Assembly: GCA_963827335.1 (NCBI GenBank)
Contig: CAWHAP010000002.1
Location: forward strand, 186,001 to 250,000
Source of the DNA: DASQMT01 sp963827335
Lineage (GTDB): Bacteria > Actinomycetota > Thermoleophilia > Solirubrobacterales > Solirubrobacteraceae
Direction of reading: 5' to 3'
DNA: 64,000 bases
Shown here: one piece after another, positions 17,764-26,395 of the stretch
Layout of the letters: every line of letters begins with the position of its first letter
How positions within the stretch are numbered: the first letter of the stretch is position 1
Notes under the pieces: model-generated
Told to the model about the DNA's origin: nothing
The model's database searches: none
What the model saw: only the letters and a program-made list of their open reading frames with translations
Translations under genes and position numbers: made by a program

Positions 17764-18513
17764 ATGGCGGGGCACTCGAAATGGGCGGGGATCAAGCACA
17801 AGAAGGCGATCGTCGACGCGCGCCGCGGCAAGCTGTTCACGAAGCTCGCCCGCGCGATCACCGTGGCCGCGAAGGAGGGCGGCGGCGACGTCGAGGGCAA
17901 CCCGTCGCTCTCCCTGGCCGTGCAGAAGGCCAAGGACGCCTCGATGCCCAAGGACAACATCGAGCGCGCGATCGCCAAGGGGACGGGCGAGGGCGGCGAC
18001 GCCGAGGCGCTCGAGGCCGTCACGTACGAGGGCTACGGCGTGGCCGGCGTGGCGCTGCTCGTGGAGGCGACGACCGACAACCGCAACCGGACCGGCTCCG
18101 AGGTCCGCCACGCGTTCACCAAGCACAACGGCAACCTCGGCGAGCCGGGCTCCGTCGCCTACCTGTTCGACAAGAAGGGCGTGGTCGTGGTCGACTCCGC
18201 GCGCTACTCCGAGGACGACCTGATGGTCGCGATCGACGCCGGCGCCGAGGACATCGGGACCGACGACGACATGTTCGAGATCACCTGCGAGCCGTCGGAC
18301 CTCACCGCCGTGCGCGCGGCGCTCGACGAGGCGGGGATCGCGGTCGAGAGCGCCGAGATCGCCCAGCTGCCCAAGACGCGGGTCGAGCTCGACGAGGACG
18401 GCGCGACGAAGCTGATGCGGCTGATCGACGCCCTGGAGGACCTCGACGACGTCGACGCGGTGCACGCGAACTTCGACGTCGACGCCGACGTCCTCGAGCG
18501 CGTCGCGGGCTAG
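17764..18513 (+). CDS. yebC: YebC/PmpR-family regulatory or translation-associated protein
   Basis: 249 residues, full length. Starts MAGHSKWAGIKHKKAIVDARRG, the unmistakable YebC N-terminus, and keeps NIERAIAKGTGEG, YEGYGVAGVALLVEATTDNR and the three-domain length. YebC proteins act as transcription factors or relieve ribosome stalling on polyproline. The position directly upstream of the ruvCAB region is conserved in many bacteria. The TAG stop shares the palindrome CTAG (18510-18513) with the stop of the convergent oxidoreductase gene. Confidence 0.96.
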   Translation: MAGHSKWAGIKHKKAIVDARRGKLFTKLARAITVAAKEGGGDVEGNPSLSLAVQKAKDASMPKDNIERAIAKGTGEGGDAEALEAVTYEGYGVAGVALLVEATTDNRNRTGSEVRHAFTKHNGNLGEPGSVAYLFDKKGVVVVDSARYSEDDLMVAIDAGAEDIGTDDDMFEITCEPSDLTAVRAALDEAGIAVESAEIAQLPKTRVELDEDGATKLMRLIDALEDLDDVDAVHANFDVDADVLERVAG

Positions 18514-19517
18514 GCCGCTTCCCGCAGGCCGAGCCCGAACGCCTCGGCCAGCAGCTCGTACGAGCGCAGCCGGGCGGCGTGGTCGTACGCGATGGTCACG
18601 ACGATGATCTCGTCGGCGCCGTACTGGTGCGCGATCGTCTCCAGGCCGGCCCGGACCTGGTCGGGCGTGCCGGCGGTGATCCGCCGGCTCCGCCCCAGCG
18701 GCTCGCCCTCGGCCTCGAGGAAGCGCAGCGCCTGCTCGACCGGCGGCACCGGGATGAGCCGGCCGCGGCGCAGCATCGCCATCGCCATCCGGCTCGAGGC
18801 CGTCAGCCGCCAGGCCTCCTCCTCGGTGTCGGCGGCAAGGGCCCACGTGGCGACCGCGACGCGCGGCGCCGCCAGCCGCACGCCCGCGTCGAACCCGCGC
18901 TGGTAGTCCGTCGCGATCTCCGCGCCCGCGGGGTTGATGAAGTCGGCGAACGCGTAGGGGAGGCCGAGCTGCGCCGCCCAGATGCCGCTCTGCGGGGAGG
19001 AGCCCAGGAGCCACGGCTCGGGTGCCTCGGGCCGTCCGGGCAGCGAGCGCGCGAGCCGCGCGAACGGATGGTCGGCGGGCAGCGCGTCCTCGAGGTAGCC
19101 GAGCAGCTCGGCCAGCTGCTCGGGGAAGTCGTCGGGCGCGGCCTGGCGGCGGTCGCGCTGCAGCGCGTACGTCGTCATCGGGTCGGTGCCGGCGGCGCGG
19201 CCCAGCCCGAGGTCGATCCGCCCGGGATGGAGACCGGCGAGGACGCTGAACGCCTCGGCGACCTTCAGCGGGCTGTAGTGCGGGAGCATCACGCCGCCGC
19301 TGCCGACGCGGATCCGCTCCGTGGCCGCCGCGATCGGCCCGATCAGCACCTCCGGCGCCGGGCCCGCGAGCATCGGCCCCCCGTGGTGCTCGGCGACCCA
19401 GTAGCGGTGGTATCCCAGCCGGTCGGCGTGGCGCGCGAGGTCGAGCGTGTTGGCGAGCGCCTCCGGTCCGGTCGAGCCGGCGGAGATCGGGGACTGGTCG
19501 AGCACGCTGAGCCGCAT
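18510..19517 (-). CDS. luciferase-like (LLM class) flavin-dependent oxidoreductase
   Basis: 335 residues from the ATG at 19517 (MRLSVLDQSPISAGST). The TIM barrel is recognised from RYWVAEHH, the 'ERIRVGSGGVMLPHYSPLKVAE' region (FMN/F420 site) and HPGRIDLGLGRAAGTDP; the C-terminal part GTPDQVRAGLETIA is typical of the MsnO8/YhbW-type subgroup. It likely uses FMNH2 or F420 in a monooxygenase or dehydrogenase reaction; the substrate is unknown. It inserts between yebC and ruvC on the opposite strand and shares a CTAG stop palindrome with yebC. Confidence 0.88.
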   Translation of the reverse strand: MRLSVLDQSPISAGSTGPEALANTLDLARHADRLGYHRYWVAEHHGGPMLAGPAPEVLIGPIAAATERIRVGSGGVMLPHYSPLKVAEAFSVLAGLHPGRIDLGLGRAAGTDPMTTYALQRDRRQAAPDDFPEQLAELLGYLEDALPADHPFARLARSLPGRPEAPEPWLLGSSPQSGIWAAQLGLPYAFADFINPAGAEIATDYQRGFDAGVRLAAPRVAVATWALAADTEEEAWRLTASSRMAMAMLRRGRLIPVPPVEQALRFLEAEGEPLGRSRRITAGTPDQVRAGLETIAHQYGADEIIVVTIAYDHAARLRSYELLAEAFGLGLREAA

Positions 19518-19691
19518 CGCCCTCCACGATACGCGGCTCCCACTCCGTCCTACGCGGGGCCGTCGGCCGAGACCTCCAGCTCGCCGACCTCGCGATAGGA
19601 GAGGAACCGGATCTGCGCCGAGCCGTCGGCGGCCCGTCCGTGTGACCGGCGCGGGGAAGGCGTCCGAGCCGGCGCGCAGAATCCTTCCCGG
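19518..19691. other. intergenic stretch between the oxidoreductase and ruvC, with a coding-like tail
   Basis: This 174-base divergent spacer must hold the promoters of ruvC and the oxidoreductase. On the minus strand, 19550-19636 reads as a plausible C-terminus (…AQIRFLSYREVGELEVSADG… ending in TAG) but no ATG, GTG or TTG start exists in that frame upstream. It may be a decayed gene end or chance. No convincing sigma-70 promoter was identified. Confidence 0.35.
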
Positions 19692-20204
19692 ATGGTCGTC
19701 CTCGGCATCGATCCCGGCACCGCCAACACCGGCTACGGCGTCGTCGCGCGCCACGGCGCGCGGCTCGTCGCGCTCGACGGCGGCGTGATCGAGACCCGCG
19801 CGGGCGCCGATCCCGCCCTGCGGCTGGCCGAGATCCACGCCCGCGTCGGCGCGCTGCTCGACGAGCACCAGCCGGCGGCGCTCGCCGTCGAGGACCTCTA
19901 CTTCGGCGCGAACGCCCGCTCGGCGTTCGCCGTCGGCCAGGCGCGCGGCGTCGTCGTGCTGGCGGCGGGGCAGCGCGGGCTGCCGTGCTTCTCCTACACG
20001 CCCCAGCAGGTCAAGGGCGCGGTCTGCGGCTCGGGGCGCGCGAGCAAGGAGCAGGTCCAGCGCATGGTCCAGGCGCTGCTGTCGCTCGACGGGCTGCCGC
20101 GCCCCGACCACGCCGCCGACGCGCTCGCCGTCGCCATCTGCCACGCCAACGGCGCGCGCCTGCGCGCCGCCGTCGAGCGGGGCAGGAGCGAGGCGGTCGC
20201 GTGA
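19692..20204 (+). CDS. ruvC: Holliday junction endonuclease RuvC
   Basis: 170 residues. It resolves Holliday junctions by symmetric cleavage with RuvAB. The RNase H fold carries the four acidic catalytic residues in order: LGIDPGTANTGYG (Asp), AVEDLYFG (Glu) and RPDHAADALAVA (two Asp). The basic pattern GRASKEQVQ precedes the last motif as in other RuvCs. The stop overlaps the GTG start of ruvA (GTGA at 20201-20204), giving a tightly coupled ruvCAB operon. Confidence 0.96.
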   Translation: MVVLGIDPGTANTGYGVVARHGARLVALDGGVIETRAGADPALRLAEIHARVGALLDEHQPAALAVEDLYFGANARSAFAVGQARGVVVLAAGQRGLPCFSYTPQQVKGAVCGSGRASKEQVQRMVQALLSLDGLPRPDHAADALAVAICHANGARLRAAVERGRSEAVA

Positions 20205-20779
20205 TCGCCCTGATCGCCGGCGAGGTCGCCGTGCGGCGGACGGACCACGTCGTCGTCGTCTGCGGCGGGGTCGGCTACCGCCTTTCCGTCTCGTCGGAGA
20301 CGCTGCGCCACACGCCGGCGGTCGGCAAGCCGGCCACGCTGCACACCCACCTGATCGTCCGCGACGACGCGCTCCTCCTCTACGGCTTCGCCTCCGAGGC
20401 CGAGCGCGACCTCTTCCTGCTCCTCATCGGCGTCCAGTCCGTCGGGCCCAAGGTGGCGCTCGCCGTCCTCTCGGGCGGCACCCCGCGCGAGCTGCTGGCG
20501 GCGGTCGCCGCGGGGGACACGGCCCGCCTGCAGTCCGTGCCGGGGATCGGGAAGCGCACCGCCGAGCGGATCGTGGTCGAGCTGCGCGAGAAGGTCGGCG
20601 CGGCCCCGGCCGGCGACCCGATCGTGGTCGCCCGCGGCGACGACCCGCGGCTGCTCGCCCGCGACGGCCTCGTCGGCCTCGGCTACTCCCCGCAGGAGGC
20701 CGACGAGCTGCTCGACGGCGCCGACGGCGGGTCGCCCGAGCAGCTGATCGCCCACGCGCTGAAGGTCGCGCGGCGCTGA
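20201..20779 (+). CDS. ruvA: Holliday junction branch-migration protein RuvA
   Basis: 192 residues from a GTG at 20201. Domain I OB fold (LIAGEVAVRRTDHVVVVCGGVGYRL), domain II helix-hairpin-helix pairs (IGVQSVGPKVALAVLSG and LQSVPGIGKRTAERIVVEL) and the C-terminal domain III (GLVGLGYSPQEADELL) that touches RuvB are all present. RuvA tetramers bind the four-way junction and load the RuvB motor. The stop TGA overlaps the ruvB ATG by one base (20779). Confidence 0.96.
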   Translation: MIALIAGEVAVRRTDHVVVVCGGVGYRLSVSSETLRHTPAVGKPATLHTHLIVRDDALLLYGFASEAERDLFLLLIGVQSVGPKVALAVLSGGTPRELLAAVAAGDTARLQSVPGIGKRTAERIVVELREKVGAAPAGDPIVVARGDDPRLLARDGLVGLGYSPQEADELLDGADGGSPEQLIAHALKVARR

Positions 20780-21807
20780 TGATCCGCACGCCCGGCATCG
20801 ACCGGCTCCAGACGCCGCACGAGCGCGCCGAGGACGAGCTGGACGCGACGCTGCGCCCGCGCCGGCTCCAGGAGTTCGTCGGCCAGGACGAGCTCAAGGA
20901 GCAGCTCGGCGTCTCGATCGCGGCCGCCGCCGCGCGCGGCGAGGCGCTCGACCACGTGCTCCTCTCGGGCCCGCCCGGCCTGGGCAAGACGAGCCTCGCG
21001 CGGATCGTCGCCGAGGAGCTGGGCGTGGCGTTCGTGTCGACCGCGGGCCCGACGCTCGAGCGCAAGGCCGACATCGCCTCCTACCTCAACGACCTCGAGG
21101 ACCGCGCGATCTTCTTCGTCGACGAGATCCACCGGCTCCCGCGGGCGATCGAGGAGACGTTCTATCCCGCGATGGAGGACCGCCAGCTGCCGATCACGCT
21201 CGGGGTGGGTCCCGGGGCGAAGGTCGTGACGCTCGACCTCCCGCGCTTCACGCTGATCGGCGCGACCACCCGCGCCGGGCTGCTGACCTCGCCGCTGCGC
21301 GACCGCTTCGGGATCCAGCACCGCCTGGACCACTACGCCCCGGGCGACCTCGCGCGGATCGTCGTGCGCAGCGCGGGCGTGCTCGGGGTCGGCATCGACG
21401 CGGCCGGGGCGCGCGCGATCGCCGACCGCGCCCGCGGCACGCCGCGCGTGGCCAACCGCCTCCTCAAGCGCGTGCGCGACTTCGCCGAGGTCCGCTCGGA
21501 CGGCGCGATCGACGCGACGGTGGCCGGCGCCGCGCTCGACCTGATGGGCGTGGACCACATCGGGCTCGACCGCACGGACCGCGAGATCCTCTCGATCGTC
21601 TGCGAGCGGTTCTCAGGCGGACCGGTCGGCCTCTCGACCCTGGCCGTCGCGGTCGGCGAGGAGCAGGACACGATCGAGGACGTCTACGAGCCGTACCTGC
21701 TCCAGCGCGGGTTCCTGCAGCGCACGCCGCGCGGCCGCTGCGCGACCGTGCACGCCTTCCGCCACCTCGGGCTCGAGCCGCCTCCCGAGCCGAGCGCGCT
21801 GTTCTAG
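20779..21807 (+). CDS. ruvB: Holliday junction DNA helicase RuvB
   Basis: 342 residues, usual length. The AAA+ ATPase has Walker A GPPGLGKTS, Walker B FFVDEIHR, sensor 1 GATTRAG and the arginine-finger region SPLRDRFG. The C-terminal winged helix ends 'YLLQRGFLQRTPRGR'. It drives branch migration with RuvA and hands the junction to RuvC. Last gene of the coupled ruvCAB run; 47 bases separate it from the next small gene. Confidence 0.97.
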   Translation: MIRTPGIDRLQTPHERAEDELDATLRPRRLQEFVGQDELKEQLGVSIAAAAARGEALDHVLLSGPPGLGKTSLARIVAEELGVAFVSTAGPTLERKADIASYLNDLEDRAIFFVDEIHRLPRAIEETFYPAMEDRQLPITLGVGPGAKVVTLDLPRFTLIGATTRAGLLTSPLRDRFGIQHRLDHYAPGDLARIVVRSAGVLGVGIDAAGARAIADRARGTPRVANRLLKRVRDFAEVRSDGAIDATVAGAALDLMGVDHIGLDRTDREILSIVCERFSGGPVGLSTLAVAVGEEQDTIEDVYEPYLLQRGFLQRTPRGRCATVHAFRHLGLEPPPEPSALF

Positions 21808-21854
21808 CACCGCTCAGCCGTCCTTTACCGAGGCGATTACCCTTACCCGTTGGC

Positions 21855-22304
21855 ATGGCCCACCTGTTCATCTGCCCCAACTGCGGTCAGCGCACGAGCG
21901 CGACCGATCGCACCGCCGGATTCCGCAACCAGCCCAAGGGCTGCTCCAAGTGCGGCTTCGGCTTCCTCTTCGAGCTGCTCGACGACTACTACCCGGCCCC
22001 GAACGCCGCGTTCTTCGTGTGCGACAAGCAGGGACGCGTGATCGGCTGCGGCCGGGGCTCGCGCGAGCTGACCGGGCTCTCCGACGAGAAGGTGATCGGG
22101 CGCCCCGTCCAGGACGTGCTCGGGCTGGACTTCCTCGGCGGCCAGGACCACGTGGGCGTTGTGCTGGAATGGGGCGTGCGGCAGCTGGGCAAGGACGTGG
22201 TCGTCAACGCGGAGGGGGATCTCCCCGCGAAGGCGGTCGCGGACCTCTTCCCGGCCTACGATGACGACGGCGGCCTGCTGCTCGTCCTCACCCCCTCGAA
22301 GTAG
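21855..22304 (+). CDS. small zinc-ribbon plus PAS-like protein of unknown function
   Basis: 149 residues. The N-terminus has four cysteines in ribbon spacing (C7-x2-C10 and C30-x2-C33), probably binding zinc. Residues about 45-148 resemble a PAS fold: 'PNAAFFVCDKQGRVIGCGRGS', then 'GRPVQDVLGLD' and 'LLLVLTPS' as a final strand. No output domain is attached. It sits between ruvB and secDF, 17 bases before secDF, so it is probably cotranscribed with secDF. Function unknown; a redox or metal sensor or an adaptor is conceivable. Confidence 0.7.
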   Translation: MAHLFICPNCGQRTSATDRTAGFRNQPKGCSKCGFGFLFELLDDYYPAPNAAFFVCDKQGRVIGCGRGSRELTGLSDEKVIGRPVQDVLGLDFLGGQDHVGVVLEWGVRQLGKDVVVNAEGDLPAKAVADLFPAYDDDGGLLLVLTPSK

Positions 22305-22321
22305 GCTCTGTCTCGCGCCAC

Positions 22322-25228
22322 ATGTCCGATCGCCGTCGCAACATCTTCGTCCTGCTCGCCGTGGTCGGCCTCATCGCCGCCTCGGCGGCGGTGATCTCGG
22401 CGAAGGAGACGAGGCTCGGGCTCGACCTGCAGGGCGGCGTCCAGCTCGTCTACGAGGGCAAGCCGACCAGGCAGCAGCCGACGGTCACCGCCGAGGGCCT
22501 GGACCGCGCGCTGGAGATCATGCGCGACCGCGTCGACTCGCTCGGCGTGGCCGAGCCCGAGCTCCAGCGCTCGGGCGAGAACCAGATCGACGTGAGCCTC
22601 CCGGGCGTCGACAACGCCGCGCGCGCCGAGCGCCAGGTCGGCACCACGGCGCAGATGTACTTCTACGACTGGGAGAAGAACATCCTCGATCCGGACTGCA
22701 AGACCAACCCCGAGTCCGTCGACGGTGGTCAGCAGCCGATCAGCGGGCTCTACAACGCGGTCAAGCAGGCGTCGAAGTGCAAGCCGATCGTCGACGACAA
22801 CAACACGACGGCCGGCCTCTTCTACGCGTTCGACAAGGACTCCAACCAGCCGATCAACAACGGCATCCCCGAGGAGGACCGCGCCGACCTCGACGAGGAT
22901 CTCGCCTCCCAGAACCTCACGGAGAAGGCCGAGGTCCTCGAGGTGCCCGAGGGCATCATCGTCGTCCGGGCGGTGGACGAGCGCGATCCCGAGGACCAGC
23001 GCGGCGAGGTCGACCAGTGGTGGGTGCTCGAGGACAACCCGATCCTCACCGGCTCGGACATCAAGAACCCGGAGCAGAACTTCGAGAACGGCTCCGGCGG
23101 CCCGCCGATCGTGACGATGGAGTTCAGCGACCGGGGCCGGGAGGCGTTCGCCAAGGCGACCCGCGAGATCGCCCAGCGCGGGGCCGACAACGCCGTCCTG
23201 AACGGCGGCGTCCAGAACCCGCTCGCGTCGTCGATGAGCTTCGCGATCCGGCTCGACAACGAGCTGATCTCCACGCCGTACATCAACTTCCGCGAGAACC
23301 CCGACGGCATCGACGGCTCGCAGGGCGCCCAGATCTCCGGCGGCTTCACCATCCAGACCGCGCAGGACCTCGCGCGGCTGCTGAAGATCGGCGCGCTGCC
23401 GCTGCGCCTCGAGCTGATCTCGCGCTCGCAGGTCTCGGCCACGCTCGGCCAGCAGGCGCTCGACCAGGGCCTCACCGCGGGCATCGCGGGCTTCGCGATC
23501 GTCGCGATCTTCCTGCTCGTCTTCTACCGCGTGATGGGCATGATCGCCGTCGGCGCGCTGTGCGTGTACGGCGCCTACCTGTTCGCGCTCATCAAGCTCA
23601 TCCCGATCACGCTGACGCTGCCGGGCATCGCGGGCCTGATCCTCACGATCGGCGTCGCGGCCGACGCGAACATCGTCATCTTCGAGCGCGTCAAGGAGGA
23701 GATCCGCAACGGCAGATCGGTGGCGGCCGGCATCGCGCAGGGCTACAAGAAGGGCTTCGCGACGATCGTCGACGCGAACATCGTCACGCTGCTCGTCGCC
23801 TTCATCCTCTTCATCCTCGCCACGGCGGGGGTCAAGGGCTTCGCCTTCGTGCTGGGCGTCGGCACCCTGGTCTCGCTGTTCACGGCGGTGCTCGCCACGC
23901 AGGCGATCCTGCTCTCGCTGCGCAACACCGCCATGCTGCGCCACCCGTCCGCGCTCGGCGCGGCCAAGCAGCGCAAGCCGATCACGTTCGACTTCATGGG
24001 CGCGTCGCGCTGGTTCTTCTCGATGTCCGGGCTCATCCTGCTCGTCTGCGCGCTGGCGATCGGCAGCAAGGGGCTGAACTTCGGCATCGACTTCGAGTCG
24101 GGCACGCGGATCACCGCGGCGCTGGAGAAGCCCGCGACCGTCGAGCAGGTGCGCGAGGCCGTCTCGCCCGCCGGGTTCGCCGACGCGAAGATCCAGACGA
24201 TCGACAACGAGGAGCTCGGCCCGAACGTCGTGCAGCTCTCCGACGAGAAGTCGGGCGTCACCAACCGGGTGACGGACGCGCTCGACGAGCGCTTCGGGAT
24301 CCGCGGCGAGCCCGAGGTCTCCGAGATCGGGCCGACGTTCGGCGAGTCGGTGGCCAACTCCGCGCTGGTCGCGATCATCGCGTCGCTGATCGTCATCTCG
24401 ATCTACATCGCGCTGCGCTTCGAGTGGAAGTTCGCCGTGCCGGTGCTGATCGCGCTGATGCACGACATCCTCATCACGGCGGGCGTCTACGCCCTCGTCG
24501 GCCGGGAGGTGACGACGTCGACGGTCGCGGCGCTGCTGACCATCCTGGGCTTCTCGCTGTACGACACGATCATCGTGTTCGACCGGATCCGGGAGAACGT
24601 CCCGCGGATGCCGAGCGCCGCCTTCTCGCAGATCGTCAACCGCTCGATGAGCGAGGTCATCGTGCGCTCGCTGGCGACGAGCTTCTGCACGGCGCTGCCC
24701 GTGGTCGCGCTGTTCCTGTTCGGCGGCGAGACGCTGAAGGACTTCGCGTTCGCGCTGCTCGTCGGCACGCTCTCCGGCACCTACTCGTCCGTGTTCATCG
24801 CCGGTCCGCTGCTCGTGCACTGGAAGGAGCGCGAGCCCGTCTACGCGAGCCGCTACCGCCGGATCCGCGATGCGCTGGGCGCGGTGCCCGCGTACGCCAC
24901 CGCCGGCCAGGGCGGCCCGATCGACGTCGAGCCCGCCCAGCGGCGGCGCGGCGGGGGCTCGATCACGGCGCCGCAGGACCCGACGAACGTGTCCCGCGAG
25001 GAGTTCGACGACATGGTGCGCAACCTCGGGATCGAGGAGGCGACGTCGCGGGCACGGCCGGCCGCCGCGACCACCGGCGGGCGCCCCGCCGGCGGGCGTC
25101 GCGCGCGGGCCCGCGCCGAGGGCGGCGAGCAGCCGCCGGCGCGTCCGCAGGGTCAGCCGCCGGCGGGCGGCGAGCCCGGCGACAAGCCGAAGAAGCCGCG
25201 CAACCGCCGCCACGGGAGGCCGCGCTGA
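22322..25228 (+). CDS. secDF: fused SecD-SecF protein translocase subunit
   Basis: 968 residues with both proteins in one chain. SecD part: an N-terminal membrane helix (NIFVLLAVVGLIAASAAVI), LGLDLQGGVQLVYE, a large periplasmic domain, then five helices with ITLTLPGIAGLILTIGVAADANIVIFERVKEE. SecF part begins near residue 550 (ITFDFMGASRWFF), with FGIDFESGT and SLYDTIIVFDRIRE. The C-terminal 100 residues are a disordered Pro/Gly/Arg tail. It uses the proton gradient to complete export through SecYEG. Its stop overlaps the next ATG by one base. Confidence 0.96.
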   Translation: MSDRRRNIFVLLAVVGLIAASAAVISAKETRLGLDLQGGVQLVYEGKPTRQQPTVTAEGLDRALEIMRDRVDSLGVAEPELQRSGENQIDVSLPGVDNAARAERQVGTTAQMYFYDWEKNILDPDCKTNPESVDGGQQPISGLYNAVKQASKCKPIVDDNNTTAGLFYAFDKDSNQPINNGIPEEDRADLDEDLASQNLTEKAEVLEVPEGIIVVRAVDERDPEDQRGEVDQWWVLEDNPILTGSDIKNPEQNFENGSGGPPIVTMEFSDRGREAFAKATREIAQRGADNAVLNGGVQNPLASSMSFAIRLDNELISTPYINFRENPDGIDGSQGAQISGGFTIQTAQDLARLLKIGALPLRLELISRSQVSATLGQQALDQGLTAGIAGFAIVAIFLLVFYRVMGMIAVGALCVYGAYLFALIKLIPITLTLPGIAGLILTIGVAADANIVIFERVKEEIRNGRSVAAGIAQGYKKGFATIVDANIVTLLVAFILFILATAGVKGFAFVLGVGTLVSLFTAVLATQAILLSLRNTAMLRHPSALGAAKQRKPITFDFMGASRWFFSMSGLILLVCALAIGSKGLNFGIDFESGTRITAALEKPATVEQVREAVSPAGFADAKIQTIDNEELGPNVVQLSDEKSGVTNRVTDALDERFGIRGEPEVSEIGPTFGESVANSALVAIIASLIVISIYIALRFEWKFAVPVLIALMHDILITAGVYALVGREVTTSTVAALLTILGFSLYDTIIVFDRIRENVPRMPSAAFSQIVNRSMSEVIVRSLATSFCTALPVVALFLFGGETLKDFAFALLVGTLSGTYSSVFIAGPLLVHWKEREPVYASRYRRIRDALGAVPAYATAGQGGPIDVEPAQRRRGGGSITAPQDPTNVSREEFDDMVRNLGIEEATSRARPAAATTGGRPAGGRRARARAEGGEQPPARPQGQPPAGGEPGDKPKKPRNRRHGRPR

Positions 25229-25494
25229 TGGGCGCCCTGGTCTGGGTCATGATGGGCCTCGCCCTGTGGCACTTCACGATCTTCGTCCCTGACCGCTTCT
25301 GGGCGGGCATCGTGGGGGCGTTCCTCGGCGCGGTGTTCGGGGCGCTGCTGTTCGGCCTCGCGATCCACGGCTTCTCGGTCCCCGGGCAGGAAGACACCGA
25401 CCTGCTGACGGCGGCCGAGGGGATCCCGGGCGCGCTGCTCGGCATCGCCGCCGTCTACTTCTACGGCGCCCGCCAGGGCAACGAGCCCCTCTAG
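25228..25494 (+). CDS. small membrane protein coupled to secDF
   Basis: 88 residues with three hydrophobic segments (ALVWVMMGLALWHFTIFV; WAGIVGAFLGAVFGALLFGLAI; IPGALLGIAAVYFYGA) and a short acidic loop. The ATG overlaps the secDF stop (TGATG), so translation is coupled. Family not recognised. The context suggests a membrane role linked to export, but nothing in the sequence proves it. Confidence 0.7.
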   Translation: MGALVWVMMGLALWHFTIFVPDRFWAGIVGAFLGAVFGALLFGLAIHGFSVPGQEDTDLLTAAEGIPGALLGIAAVYFYGARQGNEPL

Positions 25495-25508
25495 GAGCCG
25501 CTCGGCGC

Positions 25509-26333
25509 GTGCCTGCCGGGGCGGTCGCCCTCGCGCTCGGCGCGGCGGTCCTGCACGCGGTCTGGAACCTGCTGCTCGCCCGGGCGGAGGACACGGACGC
25601 GGCGACGGCCGTCGCGCTGGGGATCGCCGTGGCGCTGTTCGCCGTGCCGGCGGTCGCCCTGTGGGACGTCGACGGCGCCGCGTGGCCGTACATCGCCGGC
25701 TCGGCCCTGTTCGAGCTCGGCTACGTGATCACGCTGGCGGCCGGGCTCGGCCGCGGCGACCTCAGCGTGGTCTACCCGCTCGCGCGGGGCTCCGCGCCGG
25801 TGCTCGTGCTGGCGGTCAGCGCCGGGGCGCTCGGGGCGGCGACGTCGGCATGGCAGGTCGCGGGCGTCGGCCTCGTGGCCGCCGGGATCGTGCTCGTGCG
25901 CGGCATGCGGCGGCCGGACGACCCGACGGTCGTCGCGCTCGCGCTGGCCTGCGGGGCGTGCATCGCCGGCTACACGATCGTCGACGCCCACGGCCTCGAC
26001 CACGCGGGCGCGCTCTCCTACCTGTGGGTCGTGATGGCGTGCACGACGGCGGGCTACCTGCCGCTCATCGCGCGCACGCGCGGGATCGGGGTGCTGCGGT
26101 CGGCGCTGGCGCCGGCGACGGTGGTCGCCGGCGCGCTCTTCTTCACCGCCTACCTGCTCGTGCTGGCCGCGCTGCGCCTCGCGGAGCCGGCGCCGGTGGC
26201 CGCGGTCCGCGAGACGAGCGTGGTCGTCGCCGCCGCGCTGGGCTACCTGATCCTGCGCGAGCCGGTGACCCGCGCCCGCGCGGCGGGCGCGGCGGTCGTC
26301 GTGGCGGGGATCGCGGTCGTCGCCCTCACCTAG
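25509..26333 (+). CDS. EamA/DMT-family permease
   Basis: 274 residues from a GTG at 25509. About ten hydrophobic segments in two EamA repeats: LALGAAVLHAVWNLLLAR and VVYPLARGSAPVLVLAVS in the first; ACGACIAGYTIVDAHGL and AVRETSVVVAAALGYLILRE in the second. The 'AxxHAxWN' start resembles the DMT subgroup annotated as uncharacterised transporters. Fourteen bases after the small secDF-linked gene, so possibly in the same transcript. Cargo unknown. A strong hairpin follows the stop. Confidence 0.85.
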   Translation: MPAGAVALALGAAVLHAVWNLLLARAEDTDAATAVALGIAVALFAVPAVALWDVDGAAWPYIAGSALFELGYVITLAAGLGRGDLSVVYPLARGSAPVLVLAVSAGALGAATSAWQVAGVGLVAAGIVLVRGMRRPDDPTVVALALACGACIAGYTIVDAHGLDHAGALSYLWVVMACTTAGYLPLIARTRGIGVLRSALAPATVVAGALFFTAYLLVLAALRLAEPAPVAAVRETSVVVAAALGYLILREPVTRARAAGAAVVVAGIAVVALT

Positions 26334-26335
26334 TC

Positions 26336-26393
26336 GGAGGTCGAAGAAGCCGGCACACCTGGTGCCAGGCGCACCGCCTGTTCTTCGACCTCC
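26336..26393. terminator. bidirectional transcription terminator hairpin
   Basis: A perfect 13-bp inverted repeat (GGAGGTCGAAGAA at 26336-26348, complement at 26381-26393) lies between two convergent genes, three bases before the stop of the peptidase gene. The 32-base loop contains its own palindromic section around CCTGGTGCCAGG. There is no long U tract on either strand, so termination would rely on the hairpin alone. Confidence 0.7.
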
Positions 26394-26395
26394 TC

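Noticed and set aside
22256..25213. 985-codon open frame antisense to secDF
   Set aside because: A by-product of high GC: Arg/Asp/Val-rich low-complexity translation with no motif, opposite an unmistakable SecDF.
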